DNA of 64,000 nucleotides from Anisakis pegreffii (Eukaryota > Nematoda > Chromadorea > Rhabditida > Anisakidae), in assembly GCA_035041965.1 (NCBI GenBank), contig JAPYMA010002258.1, positions 1 to 64,000 on the forward strand, written 5' to 3'. Positions 1 through 12,397 of this stretch are shown piece by piece. Both the position numbers and the translations under genes were made by a program. The notes below the pieces were generated by a model. The model worked only from the letters and a program-made list of their open reading frames with translations. It ran no database searches and was not told where the DNA came from. Position 1 is the first letter of the stretch; every line of letters starts with the position of its first letter.

Positions 1-11
1 ACCTTTTTGAA

Positions 12-89
12 TAAATTTTACGAAATATTATTTGTGTACATCGGAGGTGATTATTTCCGTTGTACACAAATAATATTTCGTAAAATTTA
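12..89. repeat. Perfect 29-bp inverted repeat (hairpin)
   Basis: Positions 12-40 and 61-89 are exact reverse complements, separated by a 20-base loop. Four further pairs can form inside the loop (42-45 with 56-59). The stem is AT-rich apart from its loop-proximal end, and no reading frame crosses it. It could be the end of a foldback or MITE-type element cut by the window edge, or a stand-alone palindrome. The symmetry is seen directly; the mobile-element reading is inference. Confidence 0.8.
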
Positions 90-1844
90 AGCGATGTCGG
101 AGCTAGTTACAATAGTTTCCTTGATGTTCGAATTGTTGAAATGATCACTTCATTTCGTTCATAGCCGTCTTATCGCATTTATATCAACTGTGATTTGCAG
201 GAAGTACAATTTCCATTGATGATTTGCGAAGAATACTGAAAATGGCGTATTCTTTTAAAAAATATCAGTACCAACATTGTTTCTGTGAATATTGTGAGAT
301 TGTATTTCTTTATTCGACCATTCAAATTGTTATATTTGTTATTATGTTATCATTTTTTGAATGTTATTATGTTATCATTTTAATATCATTATCGTAAACG
401 TTATCGTTATGTTTACTGAGTTGATTACCTGAGTAAAATTCTGATTATTTGCTTCGGAATCAAGGCAAGGACAAATGATTCAACAACTCACACCAATACA
501 ACGTCAACACACAATTTTTAAGTGGTCTCAACATAGCGATTACTATGTTACTGAGTCTGTTGACTTATGATAATGAGACTTACTCGTGTGGCCAATTAAT
601 GCACCAAGAGACTATAGCACATACATACATATATCAATTCTAAGTCTCAATCGGACCTCAATTAGTTGTCATAAAGAGTGAATTGCTCCTTCTTGATGAA
701 GCCGTAAGGCAAATCTTTGAGCTCAATGTGTTGCTCGCAAATTAAGAGTAGTTCTTCAGAAATGATTAATTTTATGAGGATATCACACATGCACACTGAC
801 CATCAATAAATTACCATAAGTCCATCTGGAGTACCACATTTAGGGCATCAACGCCTAACGCTTTTAGAAAATATATGCAACCTCAACTGAAACCTTTCCT
901 CAAGGTAATTCTATTAGCTATGTCTATTGCAACAAGTCATAGCAGGGAGACTGCCTCTCAAGTTTGTCATAAAGATGTGGATATCATGTGCTGCTAGATC
1001 GAGAAGAATCTCGACTTTCTAAAAACATACATTGTGCACGATGGAATGAACTCTGTTACTCAGACACTACAGCTTTAGGAGAATAGTAAGGCTGGTGATG
1101 GGTTTGGTAGATTCTGTCTCCATTAATTAATGCTCATTGGAACCATAATATTTCAATATCACTATATTCAATCAATATGAGCATTGATTAAAACTACCAA
1201 ATGGAGTTGCCATATCTCCAGGAACGGTGTCCATATTCTTTCTGAAAACTGCACATTTTCTTCAGCTCTTCCTCTAGAAAGAATCTCGCGATATGTTTGC
1301 AGAGACCCTGAAAACGTCGGAAGATAAATCCCGTGCGTTCTTCGCATATTCAGATTATGTTGCAGTTGATTGTTATTGAACATCACATCTTTATGAAACA
1401 AACCAAATCATAAGAACCACTCTCCACTGTGCGGATTCGCTGTATTTCCTCTCAATTATTGATAATTGACAGCAGTGCAATGCAAGAATGCGGAATTCAT
1501 TCTGCAACTGAATTACTTGACAATTAGTAATCATTTCATCATTTCGTTCTCAGCACGAAACTGATAAATGCTGCAGTGCTGGCAGCAACATTGATACCAT
1601 TGCTATACGATTGTTATTGTCTGAACATCTTCCATCTGAATATTTCCATCCGAATACCTGCAATTGAATATCGCTAACCTAATCGCTTGAGTTGATTTTG
1701 GGTGTGTATTCATTTGCTCATCAACTTCACAAGTGATTACAACGGCTCAGATAAGTGTATAGGTATAGTCAACGACTGGTCTCAAGATCAAATTTCAGTA
1801 AGCCAAATTGCTCAAATAAGCCCCATATCTCCTCAGTCTCAACT
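90..1844. other. Non-coding, nothing recognised
   Basis: AT-rich sequence with frequent stops in all frames. I see no RNA gene, domain or obvious repeat. Confidence 0.5.
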
Positions 1845-2400
1845 ATCTCCTCAACTAAGCCATATTCACCAGTAAAATTTAAAATATTCTGAATCTAGAG
1901 GTTCTGCTGGATCGAACGGTCAGAGGAAATTCACTTATTTTCCGGGCAAACCTGAGAAGACGGTTATCTCGATGAACGCAATCAGCCTATTGCTATATTA
2001 ACGTATTGATTGCTCTGTGGTGATCAATGTACATGAATGATGAGCGCGACTGCGCTAATTGGAATAAATCTAAGAAAATTGCTATATCCCCTCAGCTAAG
2101 CAAAATCGCTCGGCAAAATATACTTTTTTCTGAATGTAGAGATCCAGTTGGATCGAATGGTGTGAAGAAATTGATATCTTACTGGTCAAAGCTGAGAGTA
2201 CGGTAGGTTTGAATGTGCCAACCCCTGTAGCATCAGAAAAATAGTTACATCTCCTCGCAGGGGCGGAATTTTTCGGTGAACTTTTCATTTTTGGGAAACA
2301 GAGATTCTGCTCAATCGAATGATGTACAAACATCAATATGTTTCCTGGCAAACTTGAGAAGACGGTAGGCTTGAATGTATCAAACCCATATTTCTATAGT
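1845..2400. repeat. Three diverged copies of an unrecognised repeat
   Basis: Three stretches read as diverged copies of one unit in the same orientation: about 1845-1966, 2085-2235 and 2249-2400. Each begins near a CTCCTC or CCCTCAG motif and then has a TCTGAATGTAGAGAT-like segment. This is followed by a GGATCGAATGG-like core and by GCAAACCTGAGAAGACGGT or a close variant. Copies 2 and 3 also share a GGTAGGTTTGAATGT-like tail. The cores of copies 2 and 3 are about 163 bases apart; copies 1 and 2 are about 240 apart. No protein is encoded and I do not recognise the family. Confidence 0.6.
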
Positions 2401-5400
2401 AATGTATAATATGCATTGTCTGGAAAGTGTAGGATTTCTATTCATGAACTACTCTTGCCCTTCTGAGATAAAAAGTTGTACTCACTACAGCATTGATAAA
2501 ACAATTATAAGCTGGGAAGTTGGTACTAGCTGCAGTTGTGGAATTCCGTTTAGATAACGTCAAAATGTTTCCAAATTTACGGCCACTCCCCGCAATTTTA
2601 CGGGTTATCCAAGACACAAAGCAGTAGCATATGCCAACTTCTGGTAAGCAATGGCGTTTTATGTCTTTTAGGCTGACCTGAATGTTTTTCCTTCTATCCT
2701 TTATTGTTTTATGGAGTAGAACGGATTGGGTCCCGAAGTTTAATAAGTTGGAGGGCAACAAACTGTAATTTATTGCCACTGGTTATGATGTTGGGACGGG
2801 AACGGCAAGTATCTGGATTAGAGAAAACTTTATCGTTGTGGAAGATACATTCAAGTGAAACTCATACATAATCTGTGAATGTCTCGTCCGTCGTTTTGAC
2901 TTGAAGTCCTCAGCGTGAAGAAGATTTGTGTAATACGGAAATAACGGATTCGATATTTTTCGCTTTTGAAATAACTGGCGATAAAGAGCAATAGATTAGA
3001 AAATTTTATGCACTACAATTACTAGAGGTTCGCACGGAAAGTGACGATATTTGGATTGGGACAGCATGTAATGTTTGTTGATGGGTGAGGGTTTCGAGCC
3101 TGAGCGTAAATGTAGGACTAAAGTTAAACCCAAGACTGAAATCAGGTCAATCCGAACGTTTGACTTGTTGACACTTTCTTATTAGCCCATTTCTAAAGCA
3201 CCTTTTCAGTGGTTTTTGAATTTTATAAGGTTTGAACTCGATTCTTCTTTGTTCTACAAAAAGCATTCAGATATGCGATTTGCACAGCATTCTTTATTGA
3301 ACCGATAATCAGTGACAGGCCAAATGAATTAACCCACTGAGCACTTGTGGTCGTACCTTGAAAAGCGACGTTTTTCGTGTATGCTGATACCTTTGTCATA
3401 AAAAACTTCGCACTTTATTGCTGGGATCATCTGCGATAAACGTTCGTCAGCTGAATCAGTATTATGCCTGTTCACGTTCCAATTCAAACATATATCAAAC
3501 ACTTCAAGTCGTAGACTAGACATACTTGCTTATAAGGTTACAACCTCAGGAGACACATGAGGTTTGAGCGCGTCTCGTGCTCATTCATGATCGTATCTGA
3601 TCCTACAATTAGCCATTGCATAATGGTAGTGATTTGGAAGGAAGGCAATGAAACGACGAGAAATTGTTCATAAACTCGTTTCATCGAGTTGATGTGTATG
3701 ACTGTAAGATTGTGCGGCATTTTGAAGGATTTCAACTTTGGTCAATCGTAACGTTTCATATGTCCTTTCTGAAATAATTCCATAACAAATCAAATCGTCC
3801 AAATCATCTCATCGATGTAAATAATGTTTTAAACAAATTTCATTTATCGATGCTTATTGATAGTAGTTTCAATGAGAGAGAGAAGGCAGACGATCAGAGA
3901 AACAAAAACCTGTTCACCATTGATTTCAACGTTTGCAGGGCGTTATATAGATGAGATGAATGTCTTAACGTTTGGTGCGTTAAGTTTCTGTCTAGATTGA
4001 TCGCCCTCGTGTTTCGCTGATCTCCGGACTAACATTTCTGCTTCCCGTGCCCTCTTCAGGCTGCGCGGTAGAGGCTTTGTCCCACTCTGTGGGATTAGGC
4101 TAGGTTTAGGCTGGAACCAGTCCTAAATTGAACTAATTGAAAGTATCCCCCAACGCGCCAGGTGGAGCACCGCAAACGGTCCGCTCATTTTGCATTTGGT
4201 CAATCACACGTCTTAACTTAAACAGCATCTTTGAAACTTTTGACTAATTGCGTCACTTACGATGTTATTCATGTTGCAGAACAGCATCAGTTAGACATTT
4301 GCTTGTTGGACAAAAGTAGTGAACAAAGATTCGAAATCTATGCGTCAAAATCACTAAACAGATCTTCCCAATGACCTGCTCGTTTATCGAAATCGAGATG
4401 TACAATGCTCAGTTCTGAATGAATGATTTCGACGTTTAGTGGTGGAAGGGTTATCCTGAACACTTTCAAGGTTTTTATGATCAACGGTTGATTCGCAGCA
4501 GATGAGCAGTCGTATATTTCATTATCCATTCACAAGGTAAAGGGGTTGGATGAGATAACCATCGTTCGGCTAGCTCCTTACTACGATACTACTCAAATAA
4601 AGTAACAAAAAATACATCCGTAAAGGTTAATTTGCTTGTTCGAATTACTCCCCAGTGAGACACTTCTATGCCATAAGTAGTTATTGACTTTTATGTTTCT
4701 TTGATGATGTCCTGTTATATGTTCATTAAAAAGGTCACATTCACCCCATAAGAGGTACTCTTGTTCCTCTCTTAGATGCGCCAAAAGAGTCATTTGATCA
4801 CACAAAAGGCACTTCTCAGACGTAAATATGTTTTCATCTGTTTGATATAATACGACGACGCATTTTGTTCCAAAGCAATCAGCAAAATCATGCATTTGTG
4901 TAACGTTGCGAAAGCAATCGGATAACTGAAGTTAAACACAAATTTAGTTACTTATATTTTATCATACTGAAATTATTTTTATGATATTTGATGATTTCAG
5001 TGATCTCATTCAGAGTGAGACATCTTGGAAAAATGAACAATTTCATTACCAGTCTGCTGATTAATCAATTCGAGATTGAACGAACTTTGTGTGAATAGTT
5101 CAAGTGCATGCACCTGATGTCTTTTTTAAATTCTGTAACTACGAGTTAGCCTGAATGTTCATTTTGACTACTAAAATTGCCAGAAAATTTGCGTTTTCTT
5201 CTTCAACTGGTGTAGCGAATGGTATTTGAAAAGGTAGGTATTGTTATAAACAAAACCAGCATTCAATTCCATTCCCATAGAACAATACTCTCTCAACAGC
5301 TGTTTGCACTCAAATGCTTGAGATACTACTCAAACAGTGTTTGTTGTCGACAGAATTGAGCTAATTTATCAGTTAAATTCTTGACCTTTCTCATCTATCT

Positions 5401-8400
5401 TTGCCACGATAAGCGTGTTTGGTGTTCGGTTTGGTATTGAATGCAAATATACTGATCACCACTGATCATGATAGATTTCATGAAGCCATTTTAAGGCAGA
5501 CAAGTTCAATTCGAATATTCAACCAAACAAAATATTCAATATTCAGTTGAATTAAATGACCTCGAACCGATTAATAAATCTACCCACTTATATGCATTTG
5601 GATGTTTACAAATGGCTGCTGATATGTTTGTATGTTTGAAATGTAAATATTATTGAACAAGAAATAATTATGAGTTATGCACATTAACACATTCATCCAC
5701 TGATATACATCTTAATGCATTCTTTACACCGTAATTGTCATGTGCGATATTTTGGCACCGTATTCAGCACGACTGATCATTGCACTATCCATTAAAACAT
5801 TCGATCGTCATTAGGGTTTGACCATTACCTTGCAATGATTAATTGATTATTGATTGATTAAATGTTACTGTTCACTTACTATGGGTAAATCACTTATCAC
5901 ATCACTAATGACAATACACGTTTCATTTCTCAAAGTAGTAAACAACACTATTCTACTTCCTTGCAATATCTGTCCAGATTAGGCGAACCTCCCTGATAAG
6001 TTCTTCCATGAAATTTCTAGAACGATCGGAAACACTGAATTTCAAGCAAATGATTCTGCCGAAGATGTTATCGATATAGAATCATCGAAACAAGGTACAG
6101 CATATAAAACTAGCTGCAACGTTCTTTCATATAACCTCAAAAGTGCTACCGAAAACCCCTGTTGATGATGCTCAGCCGTCATAAATGACAGAACGATGAT
6201 GGAAATCCACTTTGGTGAAGCTGTAACGAATAATAAATGAGTTGCTGGATATCAAGTGAGAGGGAGCGACGCTTGTGATTATGCATGGACCATTAATGTT
6301 GAGTGCATCTGCTGTAACTGCCACAAATACAATGTTATGCTTAATTTGGTTTGGGATATTGATAGATTATCTAATAAAATTTGTAATGATATTCGAGTAT
6401 CATTTGATTAAACAGTTCGAGGTAGAATTCTAAAATGGATTATAACGCATGAACAGGGTATGCAATTGCTTGCATCCAGAATGATCCAATGATGGAAATT
6501 TCATTGAATTCGTATGAATTATAATGCTTAATCAAGTATACACCCCTCTTGGAGAAATGTGTTGATTATATCATTGAATTACTTCTTGTCACAGAAGAAT
6601 TCCACGGTGATTTCTGAATTTGCAACGGAATAAAAAGGTCTCATCAAAATTCACTCTAATATTCACAAGTACAGTTGCAAAACTAGATGGAACATATTAG
6701 GTTTTCTCAAGTTAGTGATGTAAAGTTATTTAGCGTGCAAAATGCCATGTTCCGCACCTCAACTTCAACGAATGAATTATCACTGCGATAAATTATTATC
6801 AAATTGATGCATTCTAAAAAGAAGAAACAACGCAATCGACATGTTCATTTCAAAACGACTTCAAAATAACTGAGCAGTATATTGAGAACAAACTTATTTT
6901 GGAGTTTTTGAGATGAACTTTATAGTGCACACGCAAATGCAAGATTTGGATGTCAAATACAATAATTACCAACTGACAAAACGATCTGAACAGTGTTAAG
7001 ATATGGCTGGTGTAGCATGATGCGTGTTATATGGAAATGAGTCGTGAAATTTGAAAAGCACTTAAATTTTGAACGACCATCTGGGTCCGATAGATAGATG
7101 TGTGCAGCTTGAGTGCGATGTGTTCATAACAACACTCCACGGAGGATTTACAATGCGGTTGAGATATATAATCCACTATTCATTATGAATATTGAGTTAA
7201 CGCGATCGGTCAGTGAATGCATTTTACTGACAATCATCGAATATCTCATGCAATCACGCAACAAAAGAGTAGAAATTTAATCATGACCACATTCGCGTTG
7301 TGTCACATTTTTACACATTCACTTTCATAGAATACACCATGTTCAGGTCTTGTATGCTGAATATTCAAATAGGTTTGCGAAAATGAAATAAATCATCAAT
7401 TACATGAAATAGGAATTTATTCTGAATGATTAAGAAACCGATGTCTGATAAATGCTCTACGGGCATTGGACTCTGCTTCTGATTACAGATGAGACTTTCA
7501 CTCTATCACGCTAGGTTACCGTTGTCGCTTGTGCCCTTGCCATCTTATTTGCAGAGGATATATTATCATCATTATTTAAAACTTTTTCAAACCTTCACAA
7601 TTAATAAGGTGTGCAAAACGTTGGAAATGTTCCGTTGATATAAAAATAATACTATTTGTTGCAAGGAAATATATTAGATGGTTGATTATAAAAATGAATT
7701 CCCTCTGCATTCGCACATACGAACATGCCAATTAAGCTCAAAATGATCGCTGTTTTGATATATAAAGGAAGTGATTTGTCTAATTGCAGTGACTATAGCC
7801 TATGAAGGACACTATCATAGCTATTCGAATATTCGAGCAAGTTGTAATTTTACTTCACACAGAAATCATCGGTTAATTTCTTTCCTCGTCGAGTGCTTTT
7901 GAACAATTTTCGTTCCCAGAATATTTCGATATAGAACACAATTAGTGGCTGTAAAGTGCGACCAGCCCTTATAATCATTTGAATAAGTCGAAGTATTATG
8001 CAGGAAGTAAAGCGTATTCCTCTTCAATGAATGATCACGCATCGTCATGCTAATCTTGATTGTCGTCGTTCTGTCCTTTCCTCATAAAATTTTGATCACG
8101 AAGCGAATAAGACAGAATCTTTTGGGCGACATACATTTTCGTGCATGCTTCCGCATCTGATTACTTCTGGTCTGCTGCTTTGTTCACTTTCGATTGCATC
8201 AGGTGTTTGTGCTATCATAGATTGATAAATCAAATGTAATGACACACATGAGGTGATCCAAGATAGATTTAGTGAACTGGCTTGATTCGATTCGATAGTT
8301 TCTTACTGAACTGATTCCTGCAACACTGATAATCGCTTAGTACCGACAAAGTTTAACAAGTTCTAGCAAGTAAACTGAACTGATTGCAGTTGGAGTCCGA

Positions 8401-11400
8401 AACTTTCATTCGGTTTCAAGGGAAAGCGGTGAAGATCAGTTCGGTCACAATAATATTGAGGAAGGATTATTGTGCGATGCAAAACAAAAAAAATCCGTGA
8501 AGGATGTGCGTTGAATAGGGGATAAGGATTATAGACATCGAACAATTGCATTTATTGGTCTATCCGCCGGATAACTCCGCCCATACGATGATTGCAGTCG
8601 ATGTTTCGGTGGCGTTATCTTTGGTATTGTTATTCTTGTTACTGATTTAGCGTTTGCGTTGATCGACATTTTGCTTGTCGTCATATTTTTGGGCAGTTCA
8701 ATTTAGTGTGCAGTTATCATTGATTAATCACTACTATTACTAAGAATGTGACTTATTTGAGCATTCTGATCATTCAGAATATTTGTCTTCGTACAATAAA
8801 TGAAATTTCATCACATGTGAATTTGAAGAATAGATAAGTGATAATGACTTATAGCAGGAACTTAGGTTGCTTTCTTCAGGTATCAAATCGTAAACGACAA
8901 TCGACAGTTATAACCACTAGAGAAAAGCAAGTAAGCTTAGTTAAGCTAAGTTGCTGTGGAAATTAACCACTCCTCTCGTTTATGATACTTCATTTTTAGA
9001 GAGCCATCAGTTCCAGTTATTTTCTGTTGTCGAGCACAAGCAATAATCACTTCAAGAACCTATTTAGATTGCTTTCTGATGTGCTGTCTGTTATTGAATT
9101 CACTTAAACTGCCACTGCATGATCGCACAGCAATGATTAACCCAGTTTCGCGAATCATTTCGTAAATAGCATTGAGCCTAGTCATGAATATTTTTTGCAA
9201 CGTTATTCTGCTATGCAGCCAACCAACATATCTAGTATTATAATTTCGAACAAATCAATAAAGATTGACAGATCTTGACATTTTGATCTTACGATGCTAC
9301 GATTCTGCATCAAAGTGGATTATAAGAGGCGACCCGAAGTTTAATTCGGTGATTAATAACTCCATTAGGCTTCATTTCGTTCACTCAACAACTCAAATAC
9401 TTGCATGTTCAGTTAGTTGTGTTTATAAAGATTGATTATTCTTAAACATATTTCGTAATTTAATTGTTACGAGAATATTGATGTTGTCATATTTTCTACA
9501 AACTCATTATGAACCTGAACGCTTTGATCACAGTTAGCATGCTACAGTTTTGCGTTGTTACGTAGAGAAGAATACCTTCACATAGGAGATTTCCGTATTT
9601 TGCTGTCGGTTCCGAGATCAATAGCAATAGTAAGCGATGAACACTTGCGGCATAGTGTAATGGATATTAATATTAATGATGTATGTTCTGATGAATGAAT
9701 AAAGGATACAATCATCATCATAATAATTACAATAATAATAATAAGGATGTTGTTGTTATTGACCTTGTAATGCTCGATTGCCAGATCATTTGTCATCGCT
9801 AATATTAAAAGCTTACCTATACCTCAACACTTATTGTTGTATTGTACGCTATCTAATCTTAACCACTCATAAATACATATCATCCTGACCCATCAAATCC
9901 TCCTGCTTACCTCGATCGCAATCCTCTCAAATCATTACATTCACCTGCTTGTTCACACCAAAAATACGTTTATTTTCATAAAGCTGTTAATTGCGTAGTT
10001 TGAGTGTTGTGCTAATTGGTGTGATTGCCAGTTATTGTGGTGTACGATGTTTGATAATCACTGGATTTTGTATGAAAATGAGATTGCTGCAACACTGATT
10101 GCAGTGGATGTCATTTTTCTGATGGGAATACACTGACCGAGGATGAGTAAGTCGTTCCATCTAGACATGGAACAACTTGAATGTAAACGTCATTCTTATA
10201 ATCAGTAATATTCGAAGAAAACCAACTCTGTCGCTCACAATCAGTGAATTTGCTGTTTGTTCATCATGCAAATGTTGCAATAAATGATCCCATTTGATTT
10301 TTTAGCGTTTTGGTTTTGAATCATAATGTTAGCGGTTTCATAGATGACGATGAAATCAGATTGATACATAATGAACGACCTAATCAACTCGAGCCATATA
10401 TGATGGTGAATATGCAAACATCATGTATATTCATAATGCAATTGCTGTATATCATCAATCTTTTAATTAGTGTCTCTTCAAGAGCAATCATATCAGTTTT
10501 CGTCGATACTTATGCCTCACAATCGAACTCATTCATTGCGTTCAAGTGGTTTTGTAACCACCGATATTAATTCATTTCGATATAATCCGTTCAATCAATT
10601 GTCACAAATTATGCTCAAATCGATCTCCTCTTTAAGTTCTCTTCAATATTCTGCTCATTATAAAAACAAACGTCTTCGATTACATCAAATAATATCGCTC
10701 TTGTCAGGCCACACTAAGCTACTATACATATTTTGCAATTTATTTTGAATGCAAACTTGCTTGACATTTTGCAGCTCATCAGTTTATTTATGGTCTCAGA
10801 GGAGTACTTTTCTTGATACTTCAGCAGCTTGCAAATATTATACTGCATTCCTGACCATATAAAATAAATGACTAATTTAATTAAGTGTATTCGGTGATCA
10901 TATATCTAGCATATGGTCTGTCGCGAGTATTCACTCTGTTTCCTTATATTACTATCATTTTTTGTTTGACCTCACATTGTTCGCACTAAATCATTACGTA
11001 CGTTTTTATTGCTCATAACAAAGATACTTTTGTCATTCACGCAAAGTCGCACCCACAGAGAAAATACAATAAATCTTATGTGACCCCATATTCCCGTGCA
11101 TATCTCGTCTTACCGTAAATTTGATTAATGATTACTGTATTGAAGAACCTCTTTTGATAACCTGTTAGATTCGTATGAATTGTTCACGAAACGGACGAAT
11201 AAATCATGGCAATGCATCTCAGTGTCATATATTCATTCAAACGTCAGGCCATAAATTTTGTTTGTGGTAAATATATCATCATCGCAGTGAAGGAAAATGC
11301 AAAAATGCTAATGAGATGAGTATTCAAAACGATGTTCTGAAATGCGAAAAACCATTAACAATTTATTATCTGATATATAACATTCGAATACATTCTCAAA

Positions 11401-12370
11401 CGAAAACTTTCTTCACTTTCAATTCATTTCCAATTGTTTCCTATTCATATTCGAAATATCAATTTTGAAGTCTTCTCAATAGATAATGTTTGCTTTGTGT
11501 ATATTGTTATGGTCACTTGTAACATATAATTTAGTTTATAATTACATATTTGGTATGTCCATGATCACATTCGCGTGACAAAACTTCAATAAGTTGAGAT
11601 AAAGCATGAAGGGTTGAGATCTCATTTATTTGTTAGTACTGACGAGGAGAATGTAAATAAATAAGCAATTAGTTTTGGATGAGTTGATGATGACCACAGT
11701 GTTGACCACATACATTCATTAATCGTTGATCACATAACCAATCCCTAACTAAGAATTACTAGTGCCATTTCCGTGACTATGTTATAATACTTATACATCG
11801 CAAATTGAATTTGGTCAAATCAAGAATACGAAGACAACAGTGAGATGAATGGTTGATTGGTTTTTTATACGAGTAAATCAACGAGTAAATGCATTTTTTC
11901 ATGTATCAATTGTACCAAATGTTTAAAAAGTTTATACATCGATTAATTTCATAGGGTGAATTTCAGAATATCAGAGAAAGTTAGCAAATTGTTGTTAATT
12001 AATTTGTTTTCCATAATTATTCCATGAATGTCCAATAATGTTCTCGAAATAGTTGTTTGACAATAAACGATTAATAGCACCAATGAAATTTAATCAAAAA
12101 ATTTTGTGATTAATGGGTCGCTTTTGTGATTTTGCTCTGATTTCTTGCTGAAAATTACTTTATCGCCTAGAAGTAATGAATTTTCAAATAAGAGAGGAAT
12201 TACGGTCGTGCACACGATTAGAAAGGGGGAATGACGGTCTGCTATGCCGCCAAAGGGGAACACAACAGCATGAGAAGCACTGTTCCAGATCGCTAAGCAT
12301 GTCATATTATGGAAGCTATGTTCGCAGAACAGTGAATAAAAGATACTGAAGAGACAAGACTTATTTTACT
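2401..12370. other. Long intergenic stretch without a supported gene
   Basis: About 10 kb of AT-rich sequence. Open frames are short and scattered, and none shows a recognisable domain or a chain of exons. A cluster of minus-strand open frames at 3329-4895 is slightly denser than background but matches nothing I know. A short simple-sequence patch of AAT/ATC triplets lies at about 9700-9750. No tRNA or rRNA was recognised by eye. Confidence 0.45.
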
Positions 12371-12378
12371 TATTTCAG
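12371..12378 (+). promoter_or_regulatory. Candidate trans-splice or 5' UTR acceptor
   Basis: TATTTCAG lies 19 bases upstream of the ATG at 12398. A strong worm acceptor this close to a start codon, with no coding exon before it, is what a spliced-leader addition site looks like. A 5' UTR intron would look the same. Confidence 0.5.
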
Positions 12379-12397
12379 TCAAATAGATATCCGAAAA

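Noticed and set aside
4020..4200. GC-richer patch that at first looked like an RNA gene
   Set aside because: I could not fold it into a tRNA or another known RNA, and no internal promoter boxes are evident.
10310..10748. Overlapping plus-strand open frames of 86 and 92 residues
   Set aside because: No domain, no supporting splice sites, and overlapping frames typical of AT-rich non-coding DNA.
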